Shown here one piece after another: positions 33,816-42,281 of a DNA stretch of 44,430 bases. The stretch is from an uncultured Spirochaetaceae bacterium (GTDB lineage Bacteria > Spirochaetota > Spirochaetia > Treponematales > Treponemataceae). The stretch is from positions 1 through 44,430 of the forward strand of contig CACZPR010000097.1 of the NCBI GenBank assembly GCA_902783155.1. Direction: 5' to 3'. Position 1 is the first letter of the stretch. Every line of letters begins with the position of its first letter. Both the position numbers and the translations under genes were made by a program. The notes under the pieces were generated by a model that was given only the letters and a program-made list of their open reading frames with translations, was not told the DNA's origin and searched no databases.

Positions 33816-34781
33816 CTAGACTTCCTCAATCTGGTCGTCGCTGGATTCATCGTCAACAGGCTCCCCTTCCGTGGATTCGTCGTCGTCTTTTGGGGGAACG
33901 ACTACCTTTGGCTGGACCGGACCGAATTCTTTTTCAATGAACGAGGCAATCTGCTTCAGAGCTTTTTTCCCTTCCCCGGTGTTCTGGAGCAAAACCCAGT
34001 CGTGGCACATCTTCTTTTTGACAATTTCAAGCGGCGCATCCCCGTTTTCAATTTTGGAAACCAGCTGTCCAATTGAACCTGCGTAAAGCTCCTTGGTGCC
34101 ATAGAAAAGACAGGTCGGCGGAAAATTGGAGCAGTCCACACGGATTGGGTCCGCATCGGAAGAATCGAGATGGACATTCTTGAACCAGTTTGCGGCAATC
34201 AGTCTGTCGGCCTCAACGCTCATTATGCGGTCATTTTCCTCGGCGGATTTTCTTTTTTCAAGCCCCTCGCCATCATCAAGACCGACTGCGGGGGAAATCA
34301 ACACAAGCTTTGACGGACGGCCCGCCACACGGTAGCACAGACTCATCGCGACATTCGCACCGTAGCTGTCACCAACAAATACAATTTTTTTTGCGGACCA
34401 TTCCTTCAGCATGTCGGCGTAAACTTTTTGCAGCCACCTGAGCGCGAAACGGACATTGTTTTTTGGAGCAAGCGGATAGAACGGCAGATAGACAACAGAT
34501 TTTGTGACATCGGCAAGCCTGGCGGCCATAACGAACTGTCTCTTTGAAGGTCCAAGGATTCCGCATCCACCGTAGGCATACAGAATGGCCCTGACAGGTT
34601 CATTGTTTTTTGATTTGATTGCGAACACAGGATTTTCCTCGTCGCCACTTTTAGTCACATCGTATTTTTTATAGCACCAGTCCGGGAGGTCGGCAACAGA
34701 CTCACGTTCCTCCAGCTGCTGACAGAATTTTTTCTTCTGGTCCCCCGCAAGGGCCTCCATGATAGAATATTTTAAGCTCAT
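33816..34781 (-). CDS. Alpha/beta hydrolase (hormone-sensitive lipase-like)
   Basis: A 321-residue protein with AAGGA 7 bases before the ATG. The nucleophile motif is GDSYGAN (serine in VFVGDSYG), the acid is probably in SSDADPIRV and the histidine in KMCHDWVLL. Where the family usually has HGGG for the oxyanion hole, this protein has YAYGGCG. The last ~35 residues are a disordered, acidic tail rich in Asp, Glu and Ser. There is no signal peptide. It likely hydrolyses small esters or acyl groups. Confidence 0.85.
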   Translation of the reverse strand: MSLKYSIMEALAGDQKKKFCQQLEERESVADLPDWCYKKYDVTKSGDEENPVFAIKSKNNEPVRAILYAYGGCGILGPSKRQFVMAARLADVTKSVVYLPFYPLAPKNNVRFALRWLQKVYADMLKEWSAKKIVFVGDSYGANVAMSLCYRVAGRPSKLVLISPAVGLDDGEGLEKRKSAEENDRIMSVEADRLIAANWFKNVHLDSSDADPIRVDCSNFPPTCLFYGTKELYAGSIGQLVSKIENGDAPLEIVKKKMCHDWVLLQNTGEGKKALKQIASFIEKEFGPVQPKVVVPPKDDDESTEGEPVDDESSDDQIEEV

Positions 34782-34803
34782 CTTGTTTTCCTTATAATCC
34801 GCA

Positions 34804-34832
34804 ATTTTACCACAAGGATTTTACAATGTCCA
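34804..34832 (-). promoter_or_regulatory. Promoter of the alpha/beta hydrolase gene
   Basis: On the minus strand: TGGACA (34832-34827), a 17-base spacer and TAAAAT (34809-34804). The leader would be about 16 bases and contains AAGGA, a normal ribosome-binding site. Confidence 0.55.
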
Positions 34833-34864
34833 CTTTAATATATTAAAAATAAAACCCTAAAAAT

Positions 34865-34891
34865 GGCAGGTCTCCATGCCGAAGTCCTGCC
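34865..34891. promoter_or_regulatory. Inverted repeat upstream of the 34953 promoter
   Basis: GGCAGG (34865-34870) and CCTGCC (34886-34891) form a perfect 6-bp inverted repeat that ends 4 bases before the -35 of the rightward promoter. It has no T-run, so it is more likely a regulator site than a terminator. Confidence 0.35.
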
Positions 34892-34895
34892 CCCT

Positions 34896-34924
34896 TTGAC
34901 ATTTTGGGTGGGCATCAATATAAT
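34896..34924 (+). promoter_or_regulatory. Consensus sigma70 promoter of the YitT/YczE-like gene
   Basis: TTGACA (34896-34901), a 17-base spacer and TATAAT (34919-34924): both hexamers and the spacing are perfect consensus. The predicted start near 34931 falls within the in-frame ATG at 34929, which excludes that codon as the start and points to ATG 34953. Confidence 0.75.
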
Positions 34925-34952
34925 CCGTATGCGACTTGCGTTTGGGGGAGAT

Positions 34953-35648
34953 ATGGCCAACAAATTTCTTAGACAGTTTATTGTTCCGCAGTTCTGGAAA
35001 AAATTTTGCATAATGATTGGCGGAATATTTTTTATGGGATTCTTTTTGTCCTTCCTGATTGAAATCAAGTGGGGGACGGACCCCTACACTTTTCAGAACA
35101 CAATAATCTCCCGGAGGATTGGGTGGCAGTTCGGGACATGGCAGCTGGTCCTGAATCTGGCCATGCTTGTGGTGATGGTCATAATCAACTGGCGGCTGAT
35201 TGGTCTTGGAACCATAGCGAACATGGTTCTGATTGGCTACATATCCGATTTTTTCCGCTGGGTCTGGGCAAAAACTTTCCCGGCGCTCACAACAATCTGC
35301 AGCTCCCCCGAAATGCTCTGGGCAAAAATCCTGATGTTCTCGGCGGCAATTCTTCTTTTTGTAATCAGCGCGGCATTCTACATCAACGCGGAGATGGGAC
35401 TTTCCCCATACGACGGAATTGCGACCATCATTGGCGAAAAACTGAAAAAGATTCCCAAGGCCGTATCCAGAATGTGCTACGACTTGTTTGTAATAGTGGT
35501 TGGCCTTCTTTCGAGCATAGGTTCGGGAATAGACATTGCCACATCGCTGGTCGGCTCCATAGTCATGGCTCTGACGCTCGGTCCTGCGATTCAGCTTGTT
35601 GGCAGATTCGTGCGAAGACGGATTCTGAAAATCGAGGAAAAAAAATAG
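34953..35648 (+). CDS. YitT/YczE-family membrane protein
   Basis: A 231-residue protein from ATG 34953. GGGGGAG lies just upstream with a short 2-base gap, and the earlier ATGs lie at or before the transcription start. Five to six membrane segments are visible. The repeat-like motif GLSPYDGIATIIGEKLKK and the earlier GTDPYTFQNTIISRR match the two half-repeats of the YczE/YyaS/YitT group, which are integral membrane proteins without an established transport substrate. Confidence 0.82.
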   Translation: MANKFLRQFIVPQFWKKFCIMIGGIFFMGFFLSFLIEIKWGTDPYTFQNTIISRRIGWQFGTWQLVLNLAMLVVMVIINWRLIGLGTIANMVLIGYISDFFRWVWAKTFPALTTICSSPEMLWAKILMFSAAILLFVISAAFYINAEMGLSPYDGIATIIGEKLKKIPKAVSRMCYDLFVIVVGLLSSIGSGIDIATSLVGSIVMALTLGPAIQLVGRFVRRRILKIEEKK

Positions 35649-35698
35649 ACGGACCATCCTTGGCGCACCGCTAACGAGAAGTCTTTATGGAGGATTTT

Positions 35699-36187
35699 AT
35701 GAGGAAAGGATTTTTCAAAACCACGCTCTTGCTGATTGCGCTTCCGCTGATTGGAGCCACGTCATTTGCAAAGGAAAAAGATGACTACACCGATGCCATG
35801 AGGAAATATCTGGAAGTGTCGGGGACCACAGACCAAATGTCCAACATGATGACAGGTATGCTGGAGGATTACCTCGACCTGGACAACGAAAGCCGAGTGG
35901 CATTTGAGGATTCGCTGAAAGAAACTGTACTGGACATTCTGGTTGAATTCTATGAGCCAATCTACAAAAAACACTTTACAATTGACGAGATAAATGAAAT
36001 TCTGAAATTCTATGACTCCCCGATTGGAAAAAAACTTGTTGCCGAAAATTCCGCAATGGTGAATGAGGTTATGGAAACGAGCTACGAGATGTACAACAGG
36101 CTCGCGCTGAAAATCGCCATAGCCCTTTCCGAACTGGGAATAGACGCTTTTGAGGAAGTTGACATTTCGGACTATATTTACGAATAG
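35699..36187 (+). CDS. Exported DUF2059 protein
   Basis: A 162-residue protein. ATG 35699 is chosen because GGAGG lies 5 bases upstream. The signal peptide of about 22 residues ends in ATSFA. The segment EPIYKKHFTIDEINEILKFY followed by DSPIGKKLVAENSAMVNEVM is the helical DUF2059 signature of exported proteins of unknown function. The C-terminus is acidic. It stands alone between the YitT/YczE-like gene and nudC. Confidence 0.88.
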   Translation: MRKGFFKTTLLLIALPLIGATSFAKEKDDYTDAMRKYLEVSGTTDQMSNMMTGMLEDYLDLDNESRVAFEDSLKETVLDILVEFYEPIYKKHFTIDEINEILKFYDSPIGKKLVAENSAMVNEVMETSYEMYNRLALKIAIALSELGIDAFEEVDISDYIYE

Positions 36188-36254
36188 TGATAAACTTTAG
36201 ACAGGCTTTCCGCTGACAGTCAAAAAAAAAAGCCCGTAACTTTGCGCCAAAAAT

Positions 36255-36283
36255 TTTACAAAATCGCAAAACGGGGTTACAAT
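36255..36283 (+). promoter_or_regulatory. Promoter abutting nudC
   Basis: TTTACA (36255-36260), a 17-base spacer and TACAAT (36278-36283), then 6 bases (CTAGGT) before ATG 36290. The predicted start coincides with the ATG. Confidence 0.6.
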
Positions 36284-36289
36284 CTAGGT

Positions 36290-37141
36290 ATGTCTATAGT
36301 CAGCACACCGACCGTGGATTTCTGCGGAAGCCACTTTATTTTTACGGAAAAAAACATTCTTCTCAAAAAGGACACGGATTTCTCCAGAACCATAGACATT
36401 TCCGCCTTGCCAAGTGTTGAAACTCTGGAGCGTTGCATAAAAAATCAGGTAGCGTCGGACTGGTTTTCGGAAACAGAGATGGACTACACAGCTGTGATGC
36501 TGGAAAATGACTGCCCGATACCAGCTGGATGTATAGCAATTCCTTTGCGCCAGTTTTTCTGGGACTCCAAGACCGAAAAGGAAAAGTCCCTGGCCCAAAA
36601 CTCGTCTCTCGGTGGACTGGCCGCCCGTGCGCATGGATTTTTGAAGCTGCGTGAGAAATACAGGTTCTGCCCCACATGCGGAAAAGCCCTACGCGATGAC
36701 TACAGGCTTACCGCAAGACGCTGCACCAAATGCGACAGACTCTTTTTCCCGCAGATAGAGCCGGCCATAATCGTACTTGTCTCGCGCGGGAACAAAATCC
36801 TTCTGGCGAAAAGCAAAACGGTCGCGTCCAATTTTTATTCATGCGTCGCAGGATTTGTGGAGCATGGGGAAAGTCTTGAGGAGACCGTCGCCCGTGAGGT
36901 TATTGAAGAGACCGGAATCAAAATCAAGAACATAAAATACGTGGGCAGCCAGCCGTGGCCATTTCCAGACCAGCTAATGCTTGCGTTTACCGCCGAATAT
37001 GAGAGCGGGGAAATCAGAATACAGGAAGAGGAGATTCAGGATGCGGCATGGTTCGACAGGGAAAATCTTCCGCTCATTCCAAATCCAGGCTCGGTGGCCT
37101 ACAACCTGATTCTAGGAAAATTTAAGGAAAACAAAGGTTAA
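36290..37141 (+). CDS. nudC: NAD+/NADH diphosphatase (NudC, RNA NAD-decapping)
   Basis: A 283-residue protein from ATG 36290; the frame is open upstream but a promoter lies there. The N-terminal domain is followed by a zinc ribbon (CPTCGK and CTKCDR, residues ~125-147). The Nudix box, GFVEHGESLEETVAREVIEE, has all GX5EX7REUXEE residues. SQPWPFP, the sequence that distinguishes NudC from other Nudix enzymes, follows. It hydrolyses NAD(H) and removes NAD caps from RNA 5' ends. The 7TM-GGDEF-EAL gene begins 3 bases after its stop. Confidence 0.94.
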   Translation: MSIVSTPTVDFCGSHFIFTEKNILLKKDTDFSRTIDISALPSVETLERCIKNQVASDWFSETEMDYTAVMLENDCPIPAGCIAIPLRQFFWDSKTEKEKSLAQNSSLGGLAARAHGFLKLREKYRFCPTCGKALRDDYRLTARRCTKCDRLFFPQIEPAIIVLVSRGNKILLAKSKTVASNFYSCVAGFVEHGESLEETVAREVIEETGIKIKNIKYVGSQPWPFPDQLMLAFTAEYESGEIRIQEEEIQDAAWFDRENLPLIPNPGSVAYNLILGKFKENKG

Positions 37142-37144
37142 ACC

Positions 37145-39430
37145 ATGAAACAGTTTTACGCGATAGTCTTCATAATGATGGCACTGGTTTTGGGTGTCTG
37201 CACTATAATCACATTTGCAAGCAAAAAGCCGATTGCAAAATATCTGCGCTACCCAATCATATTCGCGCTGCTTCCGACAATCGCAAACTTCACGCTGATG
37301 ATTTGCTCCACCCCATCGGAAAGCAACATGGCGTACAGCATTTTCTATGGAAGTATAAACTGGCTGCTTTTGACCCTGCTCCGCTACTGCATCAACTATA
37401 CGGGACTGAAGCCAAAGCCAAGGTGGATTCCATGGGTTCTGCTCGCGCTGACAATCGCCGACTCCGTTTCCATGTTAATCAATCCGTTTCTCGGACACGC
37501 ATACAAGTGTGTGGAGGTCGTGGGGGCAAAGGGCGAGGTCTACTACATCACAAAGCACCTGCTATGGTTCAATATCCACCTGGTGTTTTCCTATATACTA
37601 AGCATACTCTGCTTCATCGCGTTGATTTACAAGCTGTGCACCTCGGCCACGGTCTATTGGAAAAAATACATAGCCACAATCTGTTCGCTGGCTGTCACGC
37701 TTGTATGGGATGTGTTCTTTGTCAACAACACAAACGAAATCGACAAGTCAATCATAGGATTCGGACTCAGCGCGTGCCTTGTCACATACTTCACATTGAT
37801 TTACAAGCAGCACACAATAATCTACGACCTTCTGAACGAGGTTGTCTGCAACAGCTCCGACATGATTCTGTTTTTCAACTCGGACCGTGAATGTATTTTC
37901 GCCAACGACCCAGCAAAGTTTTTCTTCAACCTGACCGACGACAGTCTTGACAAAGCAAAGGACCCGCTCCGTGAGATTCTGAAGGAAGATTTTTTCCCTG
38001 CCGACACAAAGAGCTACAGAAAGATTTTCACAACGATGCACAGGGAAAACAAGACCCACCTGAGGATTGAGTACAGGGTCATAGAAAAACACAACCGCAC
38101 GGAGGGATGCTTCTACCATATACAGAACTGCACCGACGACATCAACCAGATGGAGAACGAAAAGTACAAGGCCACCCACAGCGATTTGACCGGGCTTTTC
38201 AACAAGGCCACACTGATTGAGCAGACCGAGGCACTCCTCAGGGAACACCCGGACCAGCAATATTACATAGTCGCCTTCGACATAAAGAATTTTAAGCTTC
38301 TGAACGACCTTTTTGGACGCGACGTTGGGGACCGTGTGCTGATTCAGCTTGCGGAGATTCTAAACAACCCGTCCATTCCAAACGAGATTCTTGGACAGAT
38401 TTCGGGAGACCGTTTTGTCCAGGTTGTGCGGGAAGAAAACATTGAGCAGAATCTTGCCCAGTTTGAAAAAATCTTTGAGCAGACCCCGGACATACTGAAG
38501 GACCAGAACTATTCAATAGTCGTGCACGCAGGTGTCTACAAGGTCTCAAAGTCGGACACCTCGGTTGTCACAATGTTCGACAGGGCTTTCCTTGCATTGT
38601 CATCCGTCAAGGACCGCTACGAAAACAGATACGCATTCTACGACGACAACATGCGGAAGGCTCTGGTATGGGAGCAGCAGATTACGGCGGCGTTGGACAC
38701 AGCACTGGAGGAGGGACAGTTCGAGGTCTACCTTCAGCCACAGACGGACAGCGAGTGCAAAATTGTTGGGGCAGAGGCCCTTGTACGATGGAACCACCCG
38801 GAAAAAGGCCTGGTTCCGCCAAACCAGTTCATCAAGACCCTCGAAAAGAACGGCATGATTTCCCGGCTGGACTATTTCATGTGGGAGAACGCCTGTATGC
38901 TCCTTGCAAAATGGAAACGCAACGGGCGCGAGGATTTTTACATCTCGGTCAACCTTTCTCCCCTTGATTTCTATTATATGGACATCTACAGCACCTTCAT
39001 GGAGCTGACGCAGAAATACGATGTCTCCCCGACGAAAATGCACATAGAGCTGACGGAGACCGCCATGATGTCCGACCTGGAGATAAAACTCCCCGTCATC
39101 GAGCGTCTGAGGCTTGCGGGATTTGTGATTGCCATGGACGACTTTGGCTCGGGCTACTCGTCGCTGAATATGCTGAAGGACCTCCCGGTGGACGTACTCA
39201 AAATCGACATGGCATTTCTCTACCACTCAAAGGACGCATCAAAGAGCCGCACAATAATCCAGCAGGTCATAGAGCTTGGAAAAAAACTGGGGCTTTCCGT
39301 AGTCACAGAGGGAGTTGAGACGGAGACGCAGCTTGAATTCCTGAAGACTGTCGGATGCGACTCATACCAGGGCTACCATTTTGAACGTCCAATCCCAATC
39401 TACGCATTCGAGGAAAAATATTTCCAGTAA
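37145..39430 (+). CDS. 7TM sensor, PAS, degenerate GGDEF and EAL protein
   Basis: A 761-residue protein. About seven membrane segments fill residues 1-225, like the 7TM N-terminal region of some histidine kinases. A PAS-like domain follows (~230-335), then a GGDEF domain (opening DLTGLFNKATLIE) in which the signature is changed to SGDRF, so it should not make c-di-GMP. The EAL domain (~510-755) keeps EALVRWNHP, ELTETAMM, MDDFGSGYSSL, LKIDMAFL and TEGVET, so phosphodiesterase activity is expected. AAAGG lies a few bases before the ATG and the gene is 3 bases from nudC, so they share a transcript. Confidence 0.92.
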   Translation: MKQFYAIVFIMMALVLGVCTIITFASKKPIAKYLRYPIIFALLPTIANFTLMICSTPSESNMAYSIFYGSINWLLLTLLRYCINYTGLKPKPRWIPWVLLALTIADSVSMLINPFLGHAYKCVEVVGAKGEVYYITKHLLWFNIHLVFSYILSILCFIALIYKLCTSATVYWKKYIATICSLAVTLVWDVFFVNNTNEIDKSIIGFGLSACLVTYFTLIYKQHTIIYDLLNEVVCNSSDMILFFNSDRECIFANDPAKFFFNLTDDSLDKAKDPLREILKEDFFPADTKSYRKIFTTMHRENKTHLRIEYRVIEKHNRTEGCFYHIQNCTDDINQMENEKYKATHSDLTGLFNKATLIEQTEALLREHPDQQYYIVAFDIKNFKLLNDLFGRDVGDRVLIQLAEILNNPSIPNEILGQISGDRFVQVVREENIEQNLAQFEKIFEQTPDILKDQNYSIVVHAGVYKVSKSDTSVVTMFDRAFLALSSVKDRYENRYAFYDDNMRKALVWEQQITAALDTALEEGQFEVYLQPQTDSECKIVGAEALVRWNHPEKGLVPPNQFIKTLEKNGMISRLDYFMWENACMLLAKWKRNGREDFYISVNLSPLDFYYMDIYSTFMELTQKYDVSPTKMHIELTETAMMSDLEIKLPVIERLRLAGFVIAMDDFGSGYSSLNMLKDLPVDVLKIDMAFLYHSKDASKSRTIIQQVIELGKKLGLSVVTEGVETETQLEFLKTVGCDSYQGYHFERPIPIYAFEEKYFQ

Positions 39431-39431
39431 G

Positions 39432-39493
39432 GGAACCACTTGAAAAAAAACTCAGTTGAAAATAAACTGTCCTTGGGTCCTTTTTTTGGTTCC
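39432..39493. other. Inverted repeats in the gap before purC
   Basis: GGAACCA (39432-39438) matches TGGTTCC (39487-39493), and inside it CAGTT (39453-39457) matches AACTG (39465-39469). A T-run (39481-39487) follows. It may end the upstream operon or act as a leader structure before purC; the purine riboswitch core was not recognised. Confidence 0.3.
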
Positions 39494-39526
39494 ACCTAAA
39501 AATTGATTTCCCCAAGGAGATTTTCT

Positions 39527-40372
39527 ATGAAAAACATAATCAGCGGCAAGGTCCGTGAGGTTTATGATTTGGAAGACGGAAGGATGGTCATAGTCACCAC
39601 CGACCGTATCTCTGCGTTCGACGTGATTCTTCCCACAATGATTACGGACAAGGGCAAGGTTCTCAACGCTCTTTCAAATTTCTGGTTCGGACTCACAAAG
39701 GACATCGTGAAAAACCACATGATTTCCTCCGACCTCAAGGATATGCCGGCAGAGTTCCAGAAAAGCGAATACGAGGGCCGCACAATTCTGGTCAAAAAGC
39801 TCAAGATGATTCCATACGAGGTGATTGTCCGTGGCTACATGTTCGGCTCAATGTACGAGGCTTACAAAAAGGGCGAGCCATTCCTTGGACACAAGTTCGA
39901 CAGGGAATACCAGCAGGCCGAAAAACTTGCGGAACCAATCTGCACTCCATCAACAAAGGCAAAGGAGGGTCACGACATCAACGTTACCCTTGAATATATG
40001 AAAAATGATTTGGGCGCGGAACTTGGACAGAAAATTGCGGACACTGCAATCGCAATCTACAACAAGTGCTACGAACATGCGTACAAAAACGGCATAATAA
40101 TCGCGGACACAAAATTTGAGTTCGGTCTGGACGAAAACGGGGAGCTGGTTCTTGCGGACGAGGTTCTTACCCCTGACTCAAGCAGATTCTGGAACCTTTC
40201 AACATACAAGGTTGGAACAAGCCCCGCAAGCTACGACAAACAGTTTGTGCGCGACTGGCTCAAGGACAACAATCTTGCCGGCGACCCCAACATCAAGAGT
40301 CTTCCGGAGGATGTTGTGAAAAAGACTTCCGAACTCTACCACGAGTGCGAAGAAAAAATCTGCCACAACTAG
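39527..40372 (+). CDS. purC: Phosphoribosylaminoimidazole-succinocarboxamide synthase
   Basis: A 281-residue enzyme of purine synthesis that joins aspartate to CAIR with ATP. ATG 39527 is chosen because AAGGAG lies 8 bases upstream. GKVREVYDL, TTDRISAFDVILP, IPYEVIVRGYMFGS, STKAKEGHD, IIADTKFEFG and LADEVLTPDSSRFW are all standard SAICAR synthetase segments. It stands alone and ends in a strong terminator. Confidence 0.96.
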   Translation: MKNIISGKVREVYDLEDGRMVIVTTDRISAFDVILPTMITDKGKVLNALSNFWFGLTKDIVKNHMISSDLKDMPAEFQKSEYEGRTILVKKLKMIPYEVIVRGYMFGSMYEAYKKGEPFLGHKFDREYQQAEKLAEPICTPSTKAKEGHDINVTLEYMKNDLGAELGQKIADTAIAIYNKCYEHAYKNGIIIADTKFEFGLDENGELVLADEVLTPDSSRFWNLSTYKVGTSPASYDKQFVRDWLKDNNLAGDPNIKSLPEDVVKKTSELYHECEEKICHN

Positions 40373-40381
40373 AAAATCCAC

Positions 40382-40431
40382 AAAAAAAAGGACCCGACGA
40401 AAAACGAAAGTCACCGCCGGGTCTTTTTTTT
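40382..40431. terminator. Bidirectional terminator between purC and the SH3-like gene
   Basis: GACCCG (40391-40396) pairs with CGGGTC (40418-40423). A run of eight T follows on the plus strand (40424-40431) and a run of eight A precedes it (40382-40389), so it can end transcription from both convergent genes. Confidence 0.85.
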
Positions 40432-40445
40432 ATAAACATGGAATC

Positions 40446-41546
40446 CTACAGTCCCTTTTCATCAACTTCGGACGCGCTTCCTCCAGAGCCATTTCCTTCG
40501 GTCCCGGACTCACCTTCCGCGGCATCGGCTCCCTCACCTTCCACGGCATCAGGATTTTTTTCGTCCCCCTCAACCGGGCGTGGTGTCAAAAATCCACCGA
40601 AAACCCATCCGTCAACCTTGTCCACGGACACACCGTAATACCAGAAGTCGGTTATTCCGTAGAGGGTCTGGCTTCTTGCGGTCCTTCTTATGACCGTAAA
40701 ATCATCGTCGGTTGCAAGGGTTCCAACAGAGTTTCCAACGGTGGACGGCATGTCGCGTATGTGGATGTAGCCGTCGTCCGCATAATAGAAGGTCTGGGTA
40801 GGGACATCGACTTCACCGGAAAGCGACAGGTTTGCGGAACGGTTGAGCCTCATCTCCGCTTCGCCAATCATCTCCAGTACATTGCCCGTGACATTCAGGT
40901 CCTTCACGGACGAAACAATCTGTCTCTTCTGTGAGTAGCTGTACGCATCCTCCGCAAGAGCAAGCATTTCAATTGCCTTGATGTCGTCACGGTTCGCGCT
41001 AACCCTGTCGGCACGGACATATCCCCGCAAAATGCCCTGGGACTCCGCGCTGAAGTACGCAATCTCGCTCATGCTGATTCCACCGACAATCTCGTAGGTC
41101 TTTCCCACCGCAAGCACCTTTCCGCTCACAAGAAAAGCCCCCGTAATGTCAGCGAGGTTCCTTGTCCGGTAGATTGCAGCCGACGGCACGGTTATGATTC
41201 CGGGAACCATTCCAAGGGCAATCCTTCCGTCAAAGATGTAGTAGTCCCTGTCCATGTAGTCTATGCGGATGAAGTTTCCGCTCTGCTCGACTCGTCCCGA
41301 AGTCCATGTGAGAGTCTGGACCTGCATCCTGTAGTCTGATGTCGCCCTGACCTTTATCTCCGCGCCAACACCGAGAGTCTCCTTTGTGTCAACAAGTTTC
41401 CCGTCGTCCCCCATCTGCCAGAGAACGCACTTGTCCTGCAGGACCACGGCATCAGTCTCATAATACTTTCCACTCTGCGCGGCCGCCGAAAAAAAAGTGA
41501 ACGCCAGAACAAAAACCGCGCCTATTTTTTTGATTCCGCCCATCAT
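40446..41546 (-). CDS. Exported protein with SH3-like domain
   Basis: A 366-residue protein. ATG 41546 overlaps the upstream stop (ATGA) and has GGAG 6 bases before it; ATG 41558 is less likely. The signal peptide ends in SAAAQ. The first ~215 residues are beta-rich with no family I know. Residues ~250-315 look like a bacterial SH3 domain (YIHIRDMPSTVGNSVGTL, then FWYYGVSVDKVDGWVFGG), a fold often binding cell wall or peptides. The tail is Gly/Glu-rich and disordered. It is last in a four-gene leftward operon. Confidence 0.82.
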   Translation of the reverse strand: MMGGIKKIGAVFVLAFTFFSAAAQSGKYYETDAVVLQDKCVLWQMGDDGKLVDTKETLGVGAEIKVRATSDYRMQVQTLTWTSGRVEQSGNFIRIDYMDRDYYIFDGRIALGMVPGIITVPSAAIYRTRNLADITGAFLVSGKVLAVGKTYEIVGGISMSEIAYFSAESQGILRGYVRADRVSANRDDIKAIEMLALAEDAYSYSQKRQIVSSVKDLNVTGNVLEMIGEAEMRLNRSANLSLSGEVDVPTQTFYYADDGYIHIRDMPSTVGNSVGTLATDDDFTVIRRTARSQTLYGITDFWYYGVSVDKVDGWVFGGFLTPRPVEGDEKNPDAVEGEGADAAEGESGTEGNGSGGSASEVDEKGL

Positions 41547-42271
41547 CTTCCGCTCCATGACCGAAGTTCCCCAATATTGTCCTCAAGTTCGTTCAGTATC
41601 TCCACAGGCACATCCCCGCGTCCAGAATACTGGGCATATTTTTGGGAGACCTGGATCATCGCAAGGTGGGCCGCGCTGTTGTCTATGTTTGACAGCCGCA
41701 CATATCCATCCTCGTACTCACCTGGATTTGCCGCCGGAAGTTTTATGCGTCCAAATTTCTGACCCTCGGGATATTCGCGTGTGTTCTCGCACTGTCCAAC
41801 GAAAGCCACGATTGTATCAGGAGGGAGCCTCTTTTCGTGCTTGGCATCGGCATCCGGCTTTTCGTAAAAAAAGACATCCGTTCCGGTCTCCAGCACATAG
41901 TATGGCAGGACATCCAGAACAATGCCGTCCGAATCAACCCAGAGATACATGTCGTCAATCTTCACTCGGATGAATTCCTTCGTCTCGTCCCCGGACTGGA
42001 GCTTTTTTGACTCAGCTTTTCCGTTGGAAGTTGAAACCTCAACCATGGTCCCCGGAATCACGTCGGAAAAATATGAAACAGCGTCCGAGCCGGAGATGTT
42101 CCAGAGCGCGCCAGAAAAAACAACACCATGCGGTACCGTCACCGTGTTCTCATCCTTTTTTGCAGATTTCGGAGAAGCCTTTTTTCCGCCCTGGTCCTTC
42201 GAGCATCCCGATGCAAAAATCAAAGAAAACACAGCTGCCGCAAGAACGCCGGCCTTGAATCTATTTTTCAT
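41543..42271 (-). CDS. Lipoprotein with SH3-like segment
   Basis: A 242-residue protein. ATG 42271 has AGGGG just upstream. The signal peptide ends in IFASGC, a lipobox. A lysine-rich linker follows, then beta-rich sequence including TDVFFYEKPDADAKHEKRLP and GYVRLSNI, similar to the SH3-like domain of the next gene. The two are cotranscribed with an ATGA overlap and may act together at the envelope. Confidence 0.8.
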   Translation of the reverse strand: MKNRFKAGVLAAAVFSLIFASGCSKDQGGKKASPKSAKKDENTVTVPHGVVFSGALWNISGSDAVSYFSDVIPGTMVEVSTSNGKAESKKLQSGDETKEFIRVKIDDMYLWVDSDGIVLDVLPYYVLETGTDVFFYEKPDADAKHEKRLPPDTIVAFVGQCENTREYPEGQKFGRIKLPAANPGEYEDGYVRLSNIDNSAAHLAMIQVSQKYAQYSGRGDVPVEILNELEDNIGELRSWSGR

Positions 42272-42281
42272 TTGGCGGCCC

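Noticed and set aside
34857..35657. A 266-codon open frame on the minus strand
   Set aside because: It is antisense to the YitT/YczE-like gene, which has membrane repeats and a consensus promoter. Its translation is low-complexity and His-, Asn- and Tyr-rich.
36206..36234. Terminator after the DUF2059 gene
   Set aside because: GGCTTT and AAAGCC could pair, but the loop is about 17 bases, the stem short and there is no T-run after it.
39432..39526. Purine riboswitch before purC
   Set aside because: The conserved loop and core bases of the purine aptamer could not be placed; only simple inverted repeats were seen.
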